Notes: a model not told the origin generated them from the letters alone. 64,000 nucleotides of DNA from Hanstruepera flava (GCF_023634025.1 NZ_JALJCW010000001.1:62001-126000); one strand, 5' to 3'. Positions 1 through 9,735 are shown, counted from the stretch's first letter. Program-made: numbers and translations.

Positions 1-548
1 ATGTAGCTGTTAGACCCTATGAATTTACCGGAAGAAACGCCTATCGCATAAAAATTGGGTCAAGACCAACGGATGGCAAAGCCACCCAATTGTTAGATAG
101 TCTTTACAAAAACAATCAGCTAGATGCTGCGGACGCTGATACTTATGAACGTTTTCTTAAAATAAACGATTCTCTAAATGCCTTTGCTTATCAAGGTGCG
201 CGAGCATTTAACAGTATGGAAACTGATAAAATTGCTGAAGCCAGACAAGACTATCAGTATAAAGCGCTTTTAAACATCATGGGCCAATATCCTGTATTCT
301 CTGAAACCTATTTTGTTAAGCAAGATGGAGACAGTATTAGTTATTTTGAGGGATACAAACGCGCATCTGAATTTTGGGATTTAAGAAACCAAACCATGGC
401 TAATAACATTTTACATTTTATTCGGGAATCCGATTATAGGAAAATAGTGGTGCTAAACGGTTATTTTCACAGGTATTATTTGAACACGTTAATTAGGCCA
501 AAACAGGATGAATTAAATTTTATAGTAAAGGAATTTTACGATTATTAA
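1..548 (+). CDS. C-terminal part of a TraB/DUF5694-like protein (partial)
   Basis: The frame is open from base 3 to the stop at 546-548, so the gene starts before the window. About 181 residues are visible. The C-terminal half has an arrangement seen in the DUF5694/TraB-GumN-like group: a helix with RNQTMANNI, then a strand KIVVLNGYFHRYYL where those families carry a conserved strand and histidine. No signal peptide can be judged. The assignment rests on pattern resemblance only. A different exported hydrolase-like fold is possible. Confidence 0.45.
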   Translation, partial: VAVRPYEFTGRNAYRIKIGSRPTDGKATQLLDSLYKNNQLDAADADTYERFLKINDSLNAFAYQGARAFNSMETDKIAEARQDYQYKALLNIMGQYPVFSETYFVKQDGDSISYFEGYKRASEFWDLRNQTMANNILHFIRESDYRKIVVLNGYFHRYYLNTLIRPKQDELNFIVKEFYDY

Positions 549-664
549 AGTCGTTATATACTATGTGTTCAAATCATTAGACCAATACCCCTGGGAAGAA
601 TAGCTTGATTTGCTTAATCCAATAATATTTAGGATTTTTACAATTCATCAATCAATTTATACAT

Positions 665-2056
665 ATGAAATCATCTTACACCCTCACCGTTTTACTGTTA
701 ACGTTTTTATTACAAACCCATTTAGGCTTTGCGCAAGATAGTGCCTTAAGCAACAGTTATAAACAAGACGTGATTACAAGGCTCTCACAACTGATGAACG
801 AACGCTACGTCTTTCCAGAAGTTGCCAAAGCTACCGAGACCCATTTGAAAAACCAATTAGCAGCTGGACACTTTGACGCTTATACCACGGATGAAGCCTT
901 TGCCTCTGCCCTCACTGAAAGTGTGCAAAGCATCAATAAAGACAAGCATATGCGCATCAGGACGAATCCGCCTTATGTAGCACCCGATAATTCGCCAGAA
1001 CGTGCCATAGAGGAACAGCTAGACCGCATGAACCGCACACGTTGGTACAATGCCGGATTTGTAGATGTAAAAGTGATACCAGGCAATGTAGGCTATTTGG
1101 ATTTACGCGGTTTTTCAGGACTTGAAAATGGCCAAGCCCATGCCGATGCAGCCATGCAGTTTATTTCCCGTGCCGATGCCATTATTATAGACCTAACCCA
1201 AAACGGTGGTGGTAGCCCTAGAATGGTGCAATACTTATGCAGTTATTTTTTTGACGACCACAGACACCTGAATAGCCTTTACTGGCGTGAGGGTGATGTG
1301 ACTGAAGAATTCTGGACCTTGGAGCAAGTAAACGGTACCAAGCTACCCGATGTACCGTTGTTTGTGATGACCAGTAACCGAACCTTTTCTGGTGCGGAAG
1401 AGTTCTCCTATAATATGCAAACCCAAAAGCGTGCTACTTTGGTAGGCCAAACCACTGGTGGTGGTGCCAACCCAGGTGGTACCATGCCTATTAATGAGAA
1501 CCTGAATGTATTTATTCCTACTGGTCGCGCCATAAACCCCATAACCCAAACCAATTGGGAAGGCGTAGGTGTAGTTCCCGAAGTGAAAACTACTCCTGAA
1601 GATACCTACCAAACTACATTGGATCTCGCTGTTGAAGCCGCTAAAAACTATCGTGCCAAACGCAACGCACAGTTTACCCTATTGTTAGAAGGCCTTAACA
1701 GTCATTTGGAAATGTATACGAGTAGCTCTGAAGCTGCTATTTACAACCAACTGAAAGCCTGTAAGGACGCCAAACTTATGGATGAAGACGGTATTAATAA
1801 TTTAGGCTATACCTATTTAATGGAAAAAGGCAAGCCTAAAATAGCCGCTTGTATCTTTAAAGCCAATACACGTTTATATCCCGACTCGCCTAATGTGTAT
1901 GACAGTTATGCTGAAAGCCTTATGGCCAATGGTGACAAAGAAGCTTCTGTAAGCAATTACGAAAAAGCCGTGGCATTGGCGACCTCACAGGAGCATCCTA
2001 ATTTGGATTTATTTAAAGACAATTTACAAGCCGCCAAACAGAACTTGAAAGACTAA
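665..2056 (+). CDS. S41 family peptidase with C-terminal TPR-like region
   Basis: A 463-residue exported serine peptidase of the S41 (C-terminal processing/tricorn) family. An N-terminal signal peptide (about residues 1-23, ending GFAQD) is followed by the helical N-terminal S41 domain seen in IRBP-like members (YVFPEVA). The catalytic domain has IIIDLTQNGGG near residue 175 and SNRTFSGAEEF near residue 240, where the serine of FSGAEE is the expected nucleophile. Roughly the last 100 residues look like tetratricopeptide helices (SPNVYDSYAESLMANGDKEA). It likely acts in the periplasm or is lipid-independent and secreted. It stands alone between two unrelated units. Confidence 0.88.
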   Translation: MKSSYTLTVLLLTFLLQTHLGFAQDSALSNSYKQDVITRLSQLMNERYVFPEVAKATETHLKNQLAAGHFDAYTTDEAFASALTESVQSINKDKHMRIRTNPPYVAPDNSPERAIEEQLDRMNRTRWYNAGFVDVKVIPGNVGYLDLRGFSGLENGQAHADAAMQFISRADAIIIDLTQNGGGSPRMVQYLCSYFFDDHRHLNSLYWREGDVTEEFWTLEQVNGTKLPDVPLFVMTSNRTFSGAEEFSYNMQTQKRATLVGQTTGGGANPGGTMPINENLNVFIPTGRAINPITQTNWEGVGVVPEVKTTPEDTYQTTLDLAVEAAKNYRAKRNAQFTLLLEGLNSHLEMYTSSSEAAIYNQLKACKDAKLMDEDGINNLGYTYLMEKGKPKIAACIFKANTRLYPDSPNVYDSYAESLMANGDKEASVSNYEKAVALATSQEHPNLDLFKDNLQAAKQNLKD

Positions 2057-2205
2057 ATACCAGTCTGACAAATGCAGTTTATAGATTCCACCTTAAGTAG
2101 GAGATTTACCTAAAAAACTACGTACAAGTACGTATAGGGCAAATGGTGTAAATTGATTAGATTTGGAAATAAGCACCATTGTGTTTATTTAATAGTTGTC
2201 AGCCA

Positions 2206-3342
2206 ATGAAAAACATAAGCTTTCTGTTTTTATTTGTAATTTCAGTCATAACATATGGGCAGGAAATAGATACACTGTCTTTTTACTCAAAAGCATTTGG
2301 AGAAGAAAAAACCGTTTACATACACAAGCCAGAATTCTACAAATACAAATCGGACTCTGTAAAACTTCCTGTAATCTACCTACTTGATGGACAAAATAAA
2401 TGGTTTGCTAATCCTACAATTTCTGATATTGAGTATTTACGCTTCACAAAAGAAATCCCAAGTGCTCTTATTGTTGTTATTCCATTAAAAAACCGAATAA
2501 AAGAATGTGCAATAGTAGATTTAAGAACAGAACTGTCTTTAGATCAATTTATAACCAAAGAGCTAGACCAAGAGCTAAAAGCATATAACCCTAGTGATTT
2601 GAAAGTCATTATCGGACACTCTTTTTCTGCTTCATTTTCGCTGTATTCCTTTTACAACCATCCAGACTATTATACTGCTGTAATTGCTAATTCGCCTTAC
2701 GACAAAATGGAAATGCTTGTTGAAGGATTTGAGCAGTCAGGAGCAATAGATAAATCAAAAATTTCAATCGCTATAGGTAGTAAAGTTAAAGATGCTGCCC
2801 ACAGAAAGAAATACGATGCATTAAAACTTAAATACCCCTTATTTTTTGACTCAATCCATACGTTTGAAGCAAATTATTCGGCTCATAACTCGGTTCCAAT
2901 CGCTGCTGTACCAACTCTACTAACAAAAGTTTTTAAAGATTATAGAGACCGATACTTTAAGATTGCTGAAGTAGATATGGAATATAAACTCATAAAAGAA
3001 CCAGGTTCTATATCTGAAGAATTGCATAAAATAGCGATTGCTTCTAAAATTAAAAACTACGATTATCCTCCAGAGATTTCAGATATTAATGGTATTGCTT
3101 CTCGCTATTGGAACAACGATTTGGAAGATTATGCCGCTAACGTTTATGAACTGGGAGTTAAATATTATCCTACGTATTACGATTTTTACTTATCGCTTTA
3201 TGAGTTAACAAAAGACAACGTAACATCAAAAGAATATTTGGAAAAAGCTGAATTCCTTTTACAAACAAAAGAAAGCAACTGGGAGGGCAAACGTGAATTA
3301 ATTGAAGACATAAAAGCTGAAAAAATAAAAAACGGCTGGTAA
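2206..3342 (+). CDS. Putative esterase of the alpha/beta hydrolase fold (esterase D type)
   Basis: The start at 2206 gives MKNISFLFLFVISVITYGQE, a clear signal peptide; the frame is open upstream to 2179 but that part is not signal-like. The product has 378 residues. VIYLLDGQNKW near residue 60 and IIGHSFSASFSLY near residue 140 match the putative esterase family, where G-H-S-x-S/G holds the nucleophilic serine. The C-terminal third is helical and probably TPR-like. Related enzymes cleave carboxyl esters, including siderophore esters, but the substrate cannot be read from sequence. Confidence 0.75.
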   Translation: MKNISFLFLFVISVITYGQEIDTLSFYSKAFGEEKTVYIHKPEFYKYKSDSVKLPVIYLLDGQNKWFANPTISDIEYLRFTKEIPSALIVVIPLKNRIKECAIVDLRTELSLDQFITKELDQELKAYNPSDLKVIIGHSFSASFSLYSFYNHPDYYTAVIANSPYDKMEMLVEGFEQSGAIDKSKISIAIGSKVKDAAHRKKYDALKLKYPLFFDSIHTFEANYSAHNSVPIAAVPTLLTKVFKDYRDRYFKIAEVDMEYKLIKEPGSISEELHKIAIASKIKNYDYPPEISDINGIASRYWNNDLEDYAANVYELGVKYYPTYYDFYLSLYELTKDNVTSKEYLEKAEFLLQTKESNWEGKRELIEDIKAEKIKNGW

Positions 3343-3412
3343 TAATGCCTATAAACAATAGCGTTAATAAAATTTAAACCTCTAGCCATATTTCTATACT
3401 ATACATTTGAAA

Positions 3413-4141
3413 ATGATAAAAAAGTTACTGATAATAACAATTTTTGGAATCCTCTTACAGTCTTGTCAAGAGAGCGAAAAGTCGGATTCGGTTGCTCGAA
3501 CACAGGAGGAAAAGAAATGGGATATTGAAACGTTAAACCATAGGGCAGTTCAACACCTTGATGCTACTAAATGGGACATGAAGTTGTTTAATCAAGATAT
3601 TGAAACCTATAACATGTATTCTGAAATTTTTCAGAGTTATCCTTTAAATAAATCGCCTTTTCCAGTAGCCGAATATGACTATGCTGTATCCAGTATTCCG
3701 TTTTTAATTGAAATGGATTCTACAGTTTTTAAAGGGGTTAGAATTGGAGAATATGAAAACCCTGAAAGCGAAAAAATAATCGATAAATTAACCTTACTGG
3801 TTTTGACTAATGACAAGGATGCAGAAGAAACAACATTAGTAGATTCTCGAAATTATCCGTATTTAACAGCACAAGGCATATTTAAAGTAATTAGCAATGA
3901 ATTTGATTGGGTATTTTCAGCAAGTCCAGATGGATTTTCTACTTTGCTTCTAAATATGAAACTTTTTGATTTAAGGTTTGGAGAAACCATCATAATTTAT
4001 CCCCAAACAGACAAATCGTTCCTTTACGAACAAATTAAAGATTCACCCAATAATTATGGAGATTTTGAAGACTTTAAGAAATCATTAGTGAATAATCCAA
4101 AAGTGAAAAAACAATTGATTTCTGAAAAAAATATTAATTAA
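3413..4141 (+). CDS. Hypothetical lipoprotein
   Basis: The ATG at 3413 gives MIKKLLIITIFGILLQSC, a lipoprotein signal with the lipidated cysteine at residue 18; an in-frame TTG at 3407 is the alternative. The mature protein of about 225 residues is mixed alpha/beta with no motif I recognise. Its length and the strand-rich middle (EKIIDKLTLLVLTNDKDAEE) recall DUF1444-like or SMI1-like intracellular folds, but that is only an impression. It sits in the cassette-like stretch of single lipoprotein genes. Confidence 0.6.
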   Translation: MIKKLLIITIFGILLQSCQESEKSDSVARTQEEKKWDIETLNHRAVQHLDATKWDMKLFNQDIETYNMYSEIFQSYPLNKSPFPVAEYDYAVSSIPFLIEMDSTVFKGVRIGEYENPESEKIIDKLTLLVLTNDKDAEETTLVDSRNYPYLTAQGIFKVISNEFDWVFSASPDGFSTLLLNMKLFDLRFGETIIIYPQTDKSFLYEQIKDSPNNYGDFEDFKKSLVNNPKVKKQLISEKNIN

Positions 4142-4337
4142 TAACGTTGTACAACAATAGCTGTAAGTATTTGCTAGTTCTTGCCTTCTTCTGAAAATCC
4201 TTGCATTTTCAGTTTGGTGTGCACTTGGGAAGTTAAGCTCTAACCTGCTTAAATATTCATAGCTGTGACCATAATAGATAATTATCATAGATATTTACCG
4301 TTAACTAAAATATCATTTCATAATAGAAACCTAGTTT

Positions 4338-4856
4338 ATGAGAAAATCAAAATTACTTATCGGATTTTTAGCAATAGCATTTTTAATGTCAATTTCCCCA
4401 ATTAGTTATAAAAATGAATCATCTAATGATAAAATCGTTGGTACATGGGAACTTGAAAGATTACAAACAAATTATACCGACGGAACATTCAGTGAAAAAA
4501 GTTTCACAAAATGTTATGACAGGGTAAGACACATATACAATAGTGATGGAACTCTCAATTATATTTTTCCAGGAATAGACAATAATACTGGAAAGTGTCA
4601 TTATAACGATACAGAATTTTGGACTGGAACTTGGGAAAAAATTGGAGATGGAAAATATAAAACTTCACATATACAGAAATATCCAAATAGTAATAAGCCC
4701 TCTCGTTATACCGAAACAACCATTATATATACTTTTTCAAGAGATGGTAAAACATTAAAAAAATTAATGGACTTCAAAAAGGCTGGAATAGATTTTGATA
4801 CAGAGTCTAATAATCCGCCAATTTCTGAATTAGCAACATATGTAAGAATAAAATAA
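4338..4856 (+). CDS. Lipocalin-like exported protein
   Basis: A 172-residue protein with an N-terminal hydrophobic signal (about residues 5-24). After the signal comes KIVGTWELERL, the typical opening strand of the Bacteroidota lipocalin-like family, followed by alternating beta strands (YNSDGTLNYIF, FWTGTWEKIGDGKY, TTIIYTFSRDGKTL). Such proteins form an eight-strand barrel and usually sit in the periplasm or on the outer membrane. The ligand is unknown. Confidence 0.65.
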   Translation: MRKSKLLIGFLAIAFLMSISPISYKNESSNDKIVGTWELERLQTNYTDGTFSEKSFTKCYDRVRHIYNSDGTLNYIFPGIDNNTGKCHYNDTEFWTGTWEKIGDGKYKTSHIQKYPNSNKPSRYTETTIIYTFSRDGKTLKKLMDFKKAGIDFDTESNNPPISELATYVRIK

Positions 4857-4936
4857 CTGCTTCAACAATTTGTTTAGTGTACATCTTCGGTATACACAAC
4901 ATATACAAACCGTTATAAACCAATAAAACCAAACTC

Positions 4937-5800
4937 ATGAAAAATTATTTATGCCTTTTAATATTAGTAGTTATAGGTATTACTTCCTGTAAGGAAAAGT
5001 CTAATGAGAATTTAGATTCAAAAGAAAAATTTGAACCTATTGTGAATGTTAATGACCTAACATCGGACCATAATAAATGGTATACATATTATTACTACGA
5101 TATAACATTATCAGCTGATTTTAAGCCTTTAAATGAACAATCGGAAGTAATTACTAAAGATGAGTTTTTTAATGAACTTATTACAGGAAAGTATATACCC
5201 GTTGAAATTAAGTCGGATAGTTTAAAGATTTACAAATTATATACCATACCACCTACCGCAAATACATCAATTTCAAATGTGGTTAAATCCACTGCGGCTT
5301 CTGCTTACAGTTTATATAAAATGGAGGGTATGAAATTCCCAGATTTCGAATTTTCAGATTTAAATGGCAAGCATTATAATAACGATAGTTTGATAGGAAA
5401 AAAAACGATTATAAAAACTTGGTTTATTGCTTGTAAACCGTGTGTTGCAGAGATACCAGAACTAAATGAACTAGTAGAAAATTATAGCGACAAAAAAAAT
5501 ATTCAATTTATAAGTTTAGCGCTTGATAAAAATGAACCACTAATAAAATTCTTAAATAAAACAGAGTTTAAATATGAAGTTGTAGCAGAACAAAAAAACC
5601 TGATTCAAAATAAATTAAATTTAAGAGCTTATCCAACCCATCTTATAGTTGACAAAAATGGACACATTGAGAAAGTTTTAAGTACAGCATCAGAATTAAT
5701 TACATATTTAGAAGACAAGCAACCAGTAAGACAAAAAGAACTAAATGTTCCACCGCCGCCTCCACCTCCAGTTGAAAAGTCTGATAAAAATAATGCCTAA
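4937..5800 (+). CDS. TlpA-like thioredoxin-fold lipoprotein
   Basis: A 287-residue lipoprotein (signal ending GITSC). Residues from about 130 form a redoxin/TlpA domain: FPDFEFSDLNGKHY, then WFIACKPCVAEIPEL with the redox CxxC as CKPC, and the cis-proline segment LRAYPTHLIVDKNG. The N-terminal 100 residues after the lipid anchor are not recognisable. The C-terminus ends in a run of seven prolines followed by a charged tail, which is unusual and may be a spacer. It likely reduces or exchanges disulfides in the periplasm. Confidence 0.82.
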   Translation: MKNYLCLLILVVIGITSCKEKSNENLDSKEKFEPIVNVNDLTSDHNKWYTYYYYDITLSADFKPLNEQSEVITKDEFFNELITGKYIPVEIKSDSLKIYKLYTIPPTANTSISNVVKSTAASAYSLYKMEGMKFPDFEFSDLNGKHYNNDSLIGKKTIIKTWFIACKPCVAEIPELNELVENYSDKKNIQFISLALDKNEPLIKFLNKTEFKYEVVAEQKNLIQNKLNLRAYPTHLIVDKNGHIEKVLSTASELITYLEDKQPVRQKELNVPPPPPPPVEKSDKNNA

Positions 5801-5889
5801 CCATGAAGCTCATTGCAGTGAAATAATACTCAAGTACCATTCTTTAACGAAATCCTAATCCTTGTCAAAATACTCTGAAAAATTAAAAC

Positions 5890-6390
5890 ATGAAAATTCA
5901 ACATTTACTAATAGTCTTCATAGGCTCTCTCTTACTCAACTCCTGTTCGAATGATGATGATGATGATGGTGACGTTCAAACATGTCCTCAAACTGAAACT
6001 GTTTCAATGAAAATTAATGGCGAATTAAAACAATTTGAAGTTAATGGAAGGGGAATTGATCTAGATAACGATGGCTCTGGCCATACTTTAAGTTTATGGT
6101 TGCTCACAGGTGTTTTTCAACCAGAGCAAGATACATATGCCATAACAATTAAGCTTCCTTACAAAAAGACAGGCACAAACATTATAGAAGAATTTAATTA
6201 TTTTAGAGTACAACATGGGACTTCTACAAACAGTGATTTTGTTGCTCAAGGCGTATTAGAAAGTAACATAATAACAAATACAAACTTATGTTTTAGCGCT
6301 ACATTTTCAGGAAGTGCAATAGTAAACGGTAATGAAATAACTATTACTGACGGAATTATTAAACATGTTTATGATGACCCTTTTGACTAA
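5890..6390 (+). CDS. Hypothetical lipoprotein with Asp-rich linker
   Basis: A 166-residue lipoprotein. The lipobox LLNSC is followed directly by SNDDDDDGD, the acidic linker common in surface-exposed Bacteroidota lipoproteins, where acidic residues after the cysteine favour export to the outer face. The rest is a beta-rich domain with VSMKINGELKQFEVNG at its start, similar in style to small unnamed Flavobacteriia lipoproteins. No catalytic motif was seen. Confidence 0.6.
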   Translation: MKIQHLLIVFIGSLLLNSCSNDDDDDGDVQTCPQTETVSMKINGELKQFEVNGRGIDLDNDGSGHTLSLWLLTGVFQPEQDTYAITIKLPYKKTGTNIIEEFNYFRVQHGTSTNSDFVAQGVLESNIITNTNLCFSATFSGSAIVNGNEITITDGIIKHVYDDPFD

Positions 6391-6504
6391 ATAAGTATAA
6401 TTATCAACACTGGTAGAGAAATACAACAAAACATAACTGAAGGCTATACCAAACTGTGACTTGCACACCAAAATAACGTAACATAAACTTATAACACAAT
6501 AAAA

Positions 6505-6867
6505 ATGAACCTAAAAGACATCGTAGAACTGTGGTTTGAAAAATGGCGTAGTGGTGATTACCTCAACTTACCCATATCTGAAAACTTCAAGCACACAAGC
6601 CCTTTTGGAACTATTACTGGAAAACAACAATATCTTGATTTAGTTAAGAAAAATGAAGACAAATTCCTGCACCAGACCTTTTACATCCACGATGCCATAT
6701 ATGAAACGGACAGAGCCTGTGTACGATATACAGCCAAGCAAGGCCATGATTTTTCTTTAGATGTTAGTGAATGGTATTACGTTAAAGATAATCTTATAGA
6801 AGCGATTATAGCCTACTACCATATAGGAGAAATTCGTGAAGAACGAAAAATTGAAAACTATAAATAA
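6505..6867 (+). CDS. SnoaL-like (NTF2 fold) protein
   Basis: A 120-residue soluble protein. The layout of helix (DIVELWFEKWRSGDY), then SENFKHTSPFGTITGKQQYLDLV, then curved strands with YHIGEIR at the end, fits the nuclear-transport-factor-2/SnoaL cone fold. No signal peptide is present, so it should be cytosolic. Members of this fold act as isomerases, dehydratases or binding proteins; no specific role follows from the sequence. Confidence 0.65.
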   Translation: MNLKDIVELWFEKWRSGDYLNLPISENFKHTSPFGTITGKQQYLDLVKKNEDKFLHQTFYIHDAIYETDRACVRYTAKQGHDFSLDVSEWYYVKDNLIEAIIAYYHIGEIREERKIENYK

Positions 6868-6941
6868 TAGATAATTGTAACAATAAAAGAATTATAAAGA
6901 CCAATAACTTAAACGAATAAAAATTAAAAATAAGGTACATT

Positions 6942-7133
6942 ATGAGAACCAACTACATAGCATTAGGATTAATTTTCGGAGTAGGAATAGGAATTAGTAT
7001 TGGTGTTACAACAGATAATATGGCAACTTGGTTATCTATAGGAACTGGAATTGGCCTAGCTTTAGGTGCTGGTCTAGGAACTTATGAAAAAAGTAAGAAA
7101 CGAAACTGCGAAGCTGGAAAAGCTAATAATTGA
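6942..7133 (+). CDS. Small glycine-zipper membrane protein
   Basis: A 63-residue protein with two hydrophobic segments (about residues 5-22 and 28-47) rich in GxxxG-type spacing (GLIFGVGIGISIG, GTGIGLALGAGLG), ending in a basic tail KKR. It is probably an inner-membrane protein in which the helices pack through their glycines. No family assignment was made. It forms one unit of the cassette-like stretch. Confidence 0.5.
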   Translation: MRTNYIALGLIFGVGIGISIGVTTDNMATWLSIGTGIGLALGAGLGTYEKSKKRNCEAGKANN

Positions 7134-7234
7134 TTGAATAAAAACTACTTGCAATAATAGCTAATTGTTCATGACATAAGTTTTTTACCCAACACAACTA
7201 TGCACAAACCGTTAAGCAGGTTACATAAAACAAA

Positions 7235-7831
7235 ATGAAGAGAGTTGTTACCATACTATTTTTGATTTTTATTTTTACGCGATGCGCAATTGACAGAACC
7301 ATTCAAAACATAAGCCAATCTGAAATTCAAACCTTATCTGTATTTAAAGCCTTGGAAAGTCACAATAAGGTACGGATATGTGGAACTGATGAACCCGGAC
7401 AAAAACTGTGGTTATGCCTAACATTAGTCTCAAAGGAAAACAAACGTCCCTTAATAAACGAGCAAATACAACTTTATCACACGTCTGCAATTGGTGAGTA
7501 TGAGCCAAAAAATCCTAATGACGAATCGACCGCCCGATTAAACGGCACTGCAATAACAAATGAAAAAGGGCAGGTTTTTGTACAAACCATTTTACCAGGC
7601 GATTATGGCAGCTCAACAGATAACAGACATATTCATACCTCTGTAATGAATGCACAGCCAGAAGCCTACGACATCCATTTCAATCAGTTTACGGGGAAAA
7701 TGGGAAGACATTTTATTAATGATAGCGACCAACATTTTTTGGCAGATTTAAAACAAACGGAAGATAGTACGCTTGTAACGTTTTTGACTATGGAAGTGAA
7801 AAATTATAAATTTACAGGCGAAACAAATTAA
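7235..7831 (+). CDS. Intradiol dioxygenase-fold-like lipoprotein
   Basis: A 198-residue protein with a lipoprotein-type signal (FIFTRC). Strands such as RPLINEQIQLYHTSAIGEY, TNEKGQVFVQTILPGDYG and RHIHTSVM follow the order found in the beta-sandwich of protocatechuate 3,4-dioxygenase-like proteins, where a PG-x-Y turn and an H-x-H pair contribute iron ligands. The HIH pair is present. Other iron-ligand tyrosines are not certain, so it may be a non-catalytic relative. Confidence 0.5.
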   Translation: MKRVVTILFLIFIFTRCAIDRTIQNISQSEIQTLSVFKALESHNKVRICGTDEPGQKLWLCLTLVSKENKRPLINEQIQLYHTSAIGEYEPKNPNDESTARLNGTAITNEKGQVFVQTILPGDYGSSTDNRHIHTSVMNAQPEAYDIHFNQFTGKMGRHFINDSDQHFLADLKQTEDSTLVTFLTMEVKNYKFTGETN

Positions 7832-7912
7832 AACATAATTCCGTAAAACAAGGTTAGAAGAAGCGGTATTTATCTTGCCAGTCCAACCGAAAACTGAATT
7901 AAAATCAATCAA

Positions 7913-9151
7913 ATGAAAATCAATATCCTGTTAGTATTTCTGGGTTTAGCACTAAACCATCAAAATGTAATAAGTCAAAATTCCACTAAAACTAACTCGA
8001 ATGCTTTCCAAAGTCTAGCTCAAGATATTCAAGTAAACGCGAATTATACCCAAGGTAATTGGCAACCTGTATTACATGCCATTGATAACAAAAGCATGGT
8101 TCTGTTGGGTGAGCTCAATCATGGCTCCAAGGAAATTTTTATCACCAAAAATGAGCTTATACAACAATTGCACCAACAACTGAATTTTGATGTTATATTG
8201 TTTGAATCTGGTTTGGGTGAAATAGGTACAATTGAAAGCCAAAAAGACACCTTAAACAGCAAAGACATGACTAATGGCTTTTTTTGGGGATGGCGGAATA
8301 AATCGTTTGAAGAGCTTATGCAATATGCCAAAAACAATAACATTTCTGTTGCTGGTTTTGATGTGCAGAAAACAGGACGTAATTTTTCTAATCTGTTAAC
8401 ACATTATCTAAACGAGCAATCCATTGACAACCCAAGCTTTCACAATATTGAGCAACGGTTTGATGCCCAAAAGCAATTACTGACTAACCGTAAAGCCGTT
8501 TACGATTCCCTTAAAACCACTACAAAACATCTCATTGCCGACTATAAAAGCTTAAGTGAGGAAATACAAAAAGTCAGCAACAACAGTAAGACCTATGATA
8601 AACAGTTGATTAAACGTACCATTGAAAACAGAATACAGTACCTAAAGTATTTTTTAGATTTTACAAAAACCAAAGATTACAACAAACGCTGGAAAGAACG
8701 AGATAGTATGATGGCGGCTAATGTTGAGTGGCTTATGGATACGTTTTATAAAGACAAAAAAATAATACTGGTTGCTCACAATTTCCATATCGCAAAATTC
8801 AATACCAAAGAAGACGTTATGGGCGAATTTCTAGCCCATAAATATGGATCCAGAATGTATGTTTTAGGTGTATTTGCAGGATCAGGAAGCTTTGCCAATA
8901 ATTCAGGAAAGGAGACAGCAATGAAACCTATTGAACAGACTGGAACTGATATTAAAAGTCTAATTGGTAGTTTAGATGGAAAAGTAAATTTTATTGATAT
9001 TCCAAAAGAAGAAACAACAGCAACAGGTGTTTTTTTCCAGCCAATAATTATTAACGATACGTTTATTGATCTCTACGGCACCAACCAACTAATACTGTCC
9101 AAACACTTTGACGGACTACTTTTACTGGATAAGATATCGCCTCCTGAATAA
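7913..9151 (+). CDS. Erythromycin esterase family protein
   Basis: A 412-residue exported protein (signal peptide to about residue 22, NVISQN). The core matches the erythromycin esterase-like family: VLLGELNHGSKE near residue 65 carries the conserved Glu and His, VILFESGLGEI follows, GFFWGWRNKSFEEL lies near residue 120, and VAHNFHIAKF near residue 290 holds the second histidine pair. Characterised members open macrolide lactones, but most genomic copies have unknown substrates. A resistance role should not be assumed. Confidence 0.82.
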   Translation: MKINILLVFLGLALNHQNVISQNSTKTNSNAFQSLAQDIQVNANYTQGNWQPVLHAIDNKSMVLLGELNHGSKEIFITKNELIQQLHQQLNFDVILFESGLGEIGTIESQKDTLNSKDMTNGFFWGWRNKSFEELMQYAKNNNISVAGFDVQKTGRNFSNLLTHYLNEQSIDNPSFHNIEQRFDAQKQLLTNRKAVYDSLKTTTKHLIADYKSLSEEIQKVSNNSKTYDKQLIKRTIENRIQYLKYFLDFTKTKDYNKRWKERDSMMAANVEWLMDTFYKDKKIILVAHNFHIAKFNTKEDVMGEFLAHKYGSRMYVLGVFAGSGSFANNSGKETAMKPIEQTGTDIKSLIGSLDGKVNFIDIPKEETTATGVFFQPIIINDTFIDLYGTNQLILSKHFDGLLLLDKISPPE

Positions 9152-9192
9152 GCTATAGGTATTGGTTAACTACTTTACGCCTCCTCTGTAAT

Positions 9193-9735
9193 TCAATTAT
9201 TACGTAAATAAGCTTCAAGATAATTATAGGTTCTAAAATACTCCTTTTGCAATTCTCGCAAATAACTTAAAAGCATATCACGGTTAGAATAATTTGGGTG
9301 CAAACAGTCTTGAAAGGTATCATCGCTTATTGTCAACAATACAAACCACTTTCCAGACCTAGTACTGTAATGATCTTGCATAATTGGTCCAACCTCTTGA
9401 GAATCCAATGCGGCATCTACAGCTAATGGTAAAAAATTAATAGTTTGTGTAGTTTTTTCACGCTCATAAAAAGACATATAGTAGGTTTTGTTGTTTAGCG
9501 TAAACGGTACATTATATTCTACATCCATATGTTCTCGATTATACTTCATATTTATAAAACTGTAAAACTCGTTGGCTTTTTTCGTATCCTCAAAAATAAA
9601 GGCATACTTTTTAGGTAAGTTACGTTTAAACTTTTTAGCTAATTGAACCTTATCGGTTTCAATATTTGGAGCAACTTGCAAGGGAATACATCCTGAAACA
9701 GAAAAAATCAATAGTAGTAGCGCTAGTTTTTTCAT
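9193..9735 (-). CDS. Hypothetical lipoprotein
   Basis: The start at 9735 gives MKKLALLLLIFSVSGC, a lipoprotein signal; 17 extra in-frame residues upstream are not signal-like and were left out. The product is 180 residues. After the anchor come charged helices (AKKFKRNLPKKYAFIFED) and a small alpha/beta part. No family is recognised. It lies downstream of the universal stress protein on the same strand with a 69-base gap, so co-transcription is possible. Confidence 0.55.
   Translation of the reverse strand: MKKLALLLLIFSVSGCIPLQVAPNIETDKVQLAKKFKRNLPKKYAFIFEDTKKANEFYSFINMKYNREHMDVEYNVPFTLNNKTYYMSFYEREKTTQTINFLPLAVDAALDSQEVGPIMQDHYSTRSGKWFVLLTISDDTFQDCLHPNYSNRDMLLSYLRELQKEYFRTYNYLEAYLRNN

Noticed and set aside
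1343-1612. 89-codon minus-strand frame inside the S41 peptidase gene
   Set aside because: Shadow of a well-supported coding region with no motif of its own.
7913-9151. Macrolide resistance call for the erythromycin esterase-like gene
   Set aside because: The family is broad and the sequence gives no evidence for macrolide as substrate; position among exported proteins suggests another role.
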